Made by a program: the position numbers and the translations under genes
Part shown: piece after piece, positions 60,440 to 64,000 of the stretch
How positions within the stretch are numbered: the first letter of the stretch is position 1
Layout of the letters: every line of letters begins with the position of its first letter
The notes under the pieces: generated by a model
The model's database searches: none
Told to the model about the DNA's origin: nothing
The model's input: the letters and a program-made list of their open reading frames with translations, nothing else
From: Phascolomyces articulosus
Lineage: Eukaryota > Mucoromycota > Mucoromycetes > Mucorales > Lichtheimiaceae
DNA length: 64,000 nt
Assembly: GCA_025677815.1 (NCBI GenBank)
Contig: JAIXMP010000051.1
Location: forward strand, 155,517-219,516
Direction: 5' to 3'

Positions 60440-61348
60440 TGTAATCCTCAATGATTACCACTCTCCTCTTTCTTTTTATATATTTTTATTTCAATTATTT
60501 TATTTTTTATATCTTTCCTATATTATTATTATTCTTATTATTATTATTTATTATATCAGTTATATTATTATTATTATCATCAGTACCTTTTATTTTTATC
60601 ATTAGTGCCTTCTCATTTTTATCATTATTTTGTATTAGAAATAGCAGTAAAATCTATAAAGCCAAAGGCCCTTTTTTCCACTCGCACAACCAGCTCATTG
60701 ATCATACATCCGTCCATAATTGTGTAACCTGCATATCATTCCTGAATCTGACCTTGATATCCAATATTGAGATTTTTAATTGTGAAATGATGTTACTTCT
60801 TGGTCCTACTCGACCTTCTTGTTTATTCCATCACTTTCAACATTATTCTCAATTACCAAGGATCTTAGCATCTTGGTAATGCAGCCAAGGATCTTGGCCA
60901 ACCAATAACCTTCTGTCTCATTCATATATGCAATACGATTGGATATTATTCCTCACCAAGTTGTCTTCTGCCAAGAATAATTGGTTGCTGCACTGCTTTG
61001 GAAAAAGTATAAAAGGCCAGGATTTTTGAACTGAAATAATTATCGAACAATTCACTAAAAGAATAAATTAACATTCTTATCCCTCGATCACTTAAATATT
61101 GAATAATTATATTTGTTTTATATTCTTGATACAATTCATATCCATCCAATTGCTTATTAAAAAGCCTTATTTTATCTAACCACTTGATCTAATCAATTCA
61201 ATACAAGTCTTCTAATTTCTACAATAATTGAAGACCATTTTATTAAATATATCGTTGTAGTATACGTTAATTACTACTGGTGCTCACTATATTAAACTAT
61301 CTATTACCTGTAATCCACCTAAGTCCTATCTTAAAACCAAGGGTTACA
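60440..61348 (+). repeat. LTR-like insertion (~909 bp), probable solo LTR, with CTAG target duplication
   Basis: Begins TGTAATCC and ends GGGTTACA (terminal TGTAA/TTACA). It is flanked by CTAG at 60436-60439 and 61349-61352. Removing the insert and one CTAG restores the Ty3 frame (SPPIL then ARLDF...), so the boundary is exact. No ORF of a known family inside. Confidence 0.82.
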
Positions 61349-61352
61349 CTAG

Positions 61353-61771
61353 CAAGACTGGACTTCCACAAGCCTTTTATACTACAAGTCGATGCATCAA
61401 AAGAAGCCTTTGGAGCTGCCCTTATGCAGAAGGATGAGAATGGAAAAGAAAGAGTTATCTCTTACCATTCACGCGTAACCACAAAAGGAGAATCCAACTA
61501 TTCCACATCGAAACTGGAAACTGCCTGCCTAGTATATAGCGTTCGATTACTGAAACCATTCTTGTTAAACAAGTTCGATGTATATTGTGACCATAGTGCT
61601 CTTAGAGGAATATTGAACCAAAAAGAACCTACTGGAATTATAGCAAGATAGATAGAATTATTGAGCGAATACGAATTTGACGTTTATTACAAAAGTGCAC
61701 ACCAAAACCAAAATGTGGACTTCCTTAGCAGACTACCTGGATTTGGAGAAAACAACAACGATAAATTTGAC
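61353..61771 (+). pseudogene. Ty3 RNase H
   Basis: Reads LDFHKPFILQVDASKEAFGA, ALMQKDENGKERVISYHSR, NYSTSKLETACLVYSVRLLK and VYCDHSALRGIL (catalytic Asp/Glu/Asp of RNase H), then IAR*IELLSEYEFDVYYKSA and NQNVDFLSRLPG. The TAG at about 61649 replaces the Trp usual in R-W..LLSEY. Confidence 0.88.
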
Positions 61772-62201
61772 TGATGTCTATGATTTAAAATGGGCAATTT
61801 TGAAGATATCAAAGTAATGGAAAACCAAGAAGAGGAAACGACGAACAATAATGAAAAGTACAAAACGAAAAGACAACAACAATCAAAAGACAAAAATCTA
61901 GGACAGCAATAGTCACATTCACATAGTATGACACAAGAACAGAAAGGATCGACATACAAACAGTAATACAAACCTTAAATTCAACAATCACCAGATAACA
62001 ACACCACACCACACCAGATATTATCAAAACAAACTATTATAATGCATCAACATTAACATAAACACACGCAACCCGACGCCTACAACAAAGAACAATAGAC
62101 GCAACAATACACACTAAAAGCACAGATGCCTTTACACATACACACGTGAGAAATATATACTTACATATTGTAAATATATCTCACACAATAATTTACCAAC
62201 A

Positions 62202-63650
62202 TGGACAGCCACCTCTACAACAATCTAAAATATTATATCGAGAATCAAGAATATCACCTAAATTGTGATAGCAACATGAAAAGGACCGTTCGCAAACAAT
62301 GCAAAAATTATTTTGCCAAAGAAGGAAAAATTTATTGACAAGGAGAAAAACTAAAAATACTACTCACGGAAGACACCCTACAAGAGGCGCTATACATTTA
62401 TCATACTTATCCATTTGGAGGACACTTTGCATATGAGAATACACTCCGAAAAATTAGGCAGAAATATTATTGTTACAAACTAGCCGAAAAAGTTAAGGAG
62501 TATGTCAAAACTTGTCCTCGATGTCAATGACAAGAAAAGCCAAAAATCAAGGAAATCTTATATCCAATTCCCACGAATGATTTGCCCTTTTATCATATTC
62601 AAATCGATGTCAAACATCTCCCTATATCAAGAGCAGGATTTCGCTACTTACTTACAGCCTATTGCATATTTAGTAAATATGTTAAAAGCAAACCATTAGA
62701 ACGACTAAATGGAGCTGAAGTATCATCATTTATTTTGAATGAAATTATTATAAGACACTCCTGTCCTGCTATCATACAAACTGATGGAGGGAAAGAAAAT
62801 GTTAATAATATTGTGAAATCAGTCTGTGAACAATACAGAATTGAAATGAGAAAAGGAAGCAGCTTTCACCCACAATCACAAGGAGGAATTGAGCGATGGC
62901 ATAGAACAGTTAATGCAATGTTACGAAAATTAGATGCAGAAGAAAAATAAAATTGGCATCTTTACATCAGTCCACTGCTCTTTGCATACAGAACAATAAA
63001 ACAAGAAACGACGAAACAGACACCATTCTTCCTAGCATACGGACGAGAAGCACATACCCCATTTGATCGAAAAATGCAATGTTCATCTGATATCAACAAT
63101 CTATTCGACGAAGCAGCAACTCAAGAAGCAATAATAAACCAATTCTTAATGCATGTTGATGAACTCAAGACCATTAGGAAAAATGCCGCAGCAGCTATCA
63201 AACATGTACAAGAATCACAAAAGAAAAGAATTGAGGCCAAAATATTGCAGAATAACAAGGAAATTAAACGACCATTCCAAATTAGAGATCATGTGCAAAT
63301 ATATCAAACCTAGATAGCAGATACACATACTGGAAAATTATTAGATATATGGTCAGGGATATATTTGGTACATAAAGTTAATAAACGTGGAACCTATATT
63401 CTCAAGACTCTAGAAGGAGAACTACTACCACTAACACATGGGAACCGATTATGAATATACAAGTTTCCAAATACCGAATATCGATTACCAAGTTATCAAG
63501 CTACATTACATCTCATAATAAATGACCAAGGATTAGACCCTCAGCAAGAAAAAATTGAGATGATCGACTTATCAGCAAAAGAAACTAGAACAATGCAAGT
63601 AAACAAGACGCCCAACACATCAACAAAAAACGCAAAACGATAATTCGAAA
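62202..63650 (+). pseudogene. Ty3 integrase
   Basis: HHCC zinc-binding region (HTYPFGGHFAYENTLRKIR...KTCPRC), integrase core with D (HIQIDVKHLP), D (IIQTDGGKEN) and E (QGGIERWHRTVNAML), then LLFAYRTIKQETTKQTPFFL and a GPY/F-like region (GKLLDIWSGIYLVHKVNKRG). In-frame stops occur at KIY*QGEK (TGA), RCQ*QEK (TGA), EEK*NWH (TAA), YQT*IAD (TAG) and NRL*IYK (TGA). No chromodomain follows. Confidence 0.88.
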
Positions 63651-64000
63651 TTAGACGAAAGACGAAATACAACAAAAAGAGCTAGAAGGAAAAGAAAAGG
63701 AGCAAAAATGAAAAATAAACAAGAGAATGATGCAAGAAAATTGAAAGGAATGGTAACTCATGTGGAAAATTCCCATTCAATGATTGACATAATAATTCAA
63801 AAAAAAAAAAAAAGATATAAAAGACAACGATTTCGATATGAAAAGAAAAACAACATCAACAACATTAATAATATGAGTAACAACAGCATCATTGACAACA
63901 ATAACTACAATAACATGTGCGCCTCCCCCTCTCCTCAAAAGGAAGGCTTTTATATAACAGCTCCTTGGAGCAATGAACAACAACAAGAACATATCTTCGT
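63651..64000. other. Low-complexity right edge
   Basis: Lys/Asn-coding A-rich DNA after the integrase, with an A13 run near 63800 and repeated AACAACA motifs. No LTR terminus or gene could be identified before the window ends. Confidence 0.5.

Larger units (their letters stand above)
53666..64000 (+). mobile_element. Ty3/Gypsy retrotransposon, degenerate and twice interrupted, right end outside or unresolved
   Basis: Order on plus strand: probable primer-binding site, gag, protease, RT, RNase H, integrase, the Ty3 order. It is interrupted by a DDE transposon (57767-59748) and an LTR-like insert (60440-61348). Coding frames are long and mostly free of frameshifts but contain many in-frame TAA/TAG/TGA. 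Past 63650 the sequence is low-complexity Asn/Lys-coding DNA; a 3' LTR was not identified before the window ends. Confidence 0.85.

Noticed and set aside
60440..60879. Plus-strand Ile/Leu/Phe-rich ORF (about 60451-60879)
   Set aside because: Low-complexity T-rich sequence inside the LTR-like insert.
54021..63480. Alternative genetic code (TAA/TAG read as Gln, TGA as Trp or Arg)
   Set aside because: Host genes here use all three stops as ends (STE12 TAA, PAK TGA, uridylyltransferase TAG, RRN3 TAA) with family-typical C-termini, so the internal stops in repeats are better explained by mutation.
1..64000. CRISPR array, bacterial operons, tRNA or rRNA genes
   Set aside because: No regularly spaced repeats; gene structure is clearly eukaryotic; no cloverleaf or rRNA segment was recognised by eye.

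Overview
The window looks like a nuclear contig from a Mucoromycota (probably Mucorales-type) fungus. It has AT-rich spacers full of (A)n, (TA)n and (AAT)n tracts, genes split by many 50-110 nt GT-AG introns, a Ste12 factor with a homeodomain-like STE domain plus two C2H2 fingers, a PH/CRIB PAK kinase, and transposon types common in early-diverging fungi. The species cannot be named from sequence alone.

Positions 1-31000 are mostly single-copy host genes: a secreted-type FAD polyamine oxidase cut by the left edge (-); STE12 (-); a Cla4-like PAK kinase (+); the Pol I initiation factor RRN3 (+); an uncharacterised two-membrane-segment protein (-); galactose-1-phosphate uridylyltransferase (-); an AMP-forming acyl-CoA synthetase/acyl-activating enzyme with a 5-nt microexon (-); and a beta-1,3-glucan synthase (FKS) copy broken by nonsense codons and frameshifts (-). 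STE12 and the PAK kinase are divergent across a 2.7 kb spacer carrying a cluster of RFX/X-box-like motifs. In yeasts these two proteins act at opposite ends of Cdc42-PAK-MAPK signalling.

Positions 31418-42593 hold one 11-exon gene for a ~3400-residue SZT2-like protein. In animals SZT2 is the scaffold of KICSTOR, which restrains TORC1. All exon phases in the model agree and no lesion was seen.

From 42900 to the right edge the window is a nest of mobile elements. In order: a decayed OTU-domain (MULE-like) remnant; a full-length ~5.8 kb CACTA/EnSpm-type element (TIR CACTATGGGAAA, subterminal repeats, divergent transposase and AT-hook genes with an X-box between them) inserted next to an older decayed Transposase_21 element; LTR fragments, including a 125-bp inverted repeat and a chromodomain integrase tail; then a Ty3/Gypsy element with gag, protease, reverse transcriptase, RNase H and integrase, full of nonsense codons. 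That Ty3 element is itself interrupted by a very AT-rich DDE transposon whose transposase is followed by a chromodomain one frame away across an A12 run, and by a ~0.9 kb LTR-like insertion flanked by a CTAG target duplication.

Coordinates of spliced genes were built by hand from splice signals, reading phase and family motifs. No alignment or database search was run.
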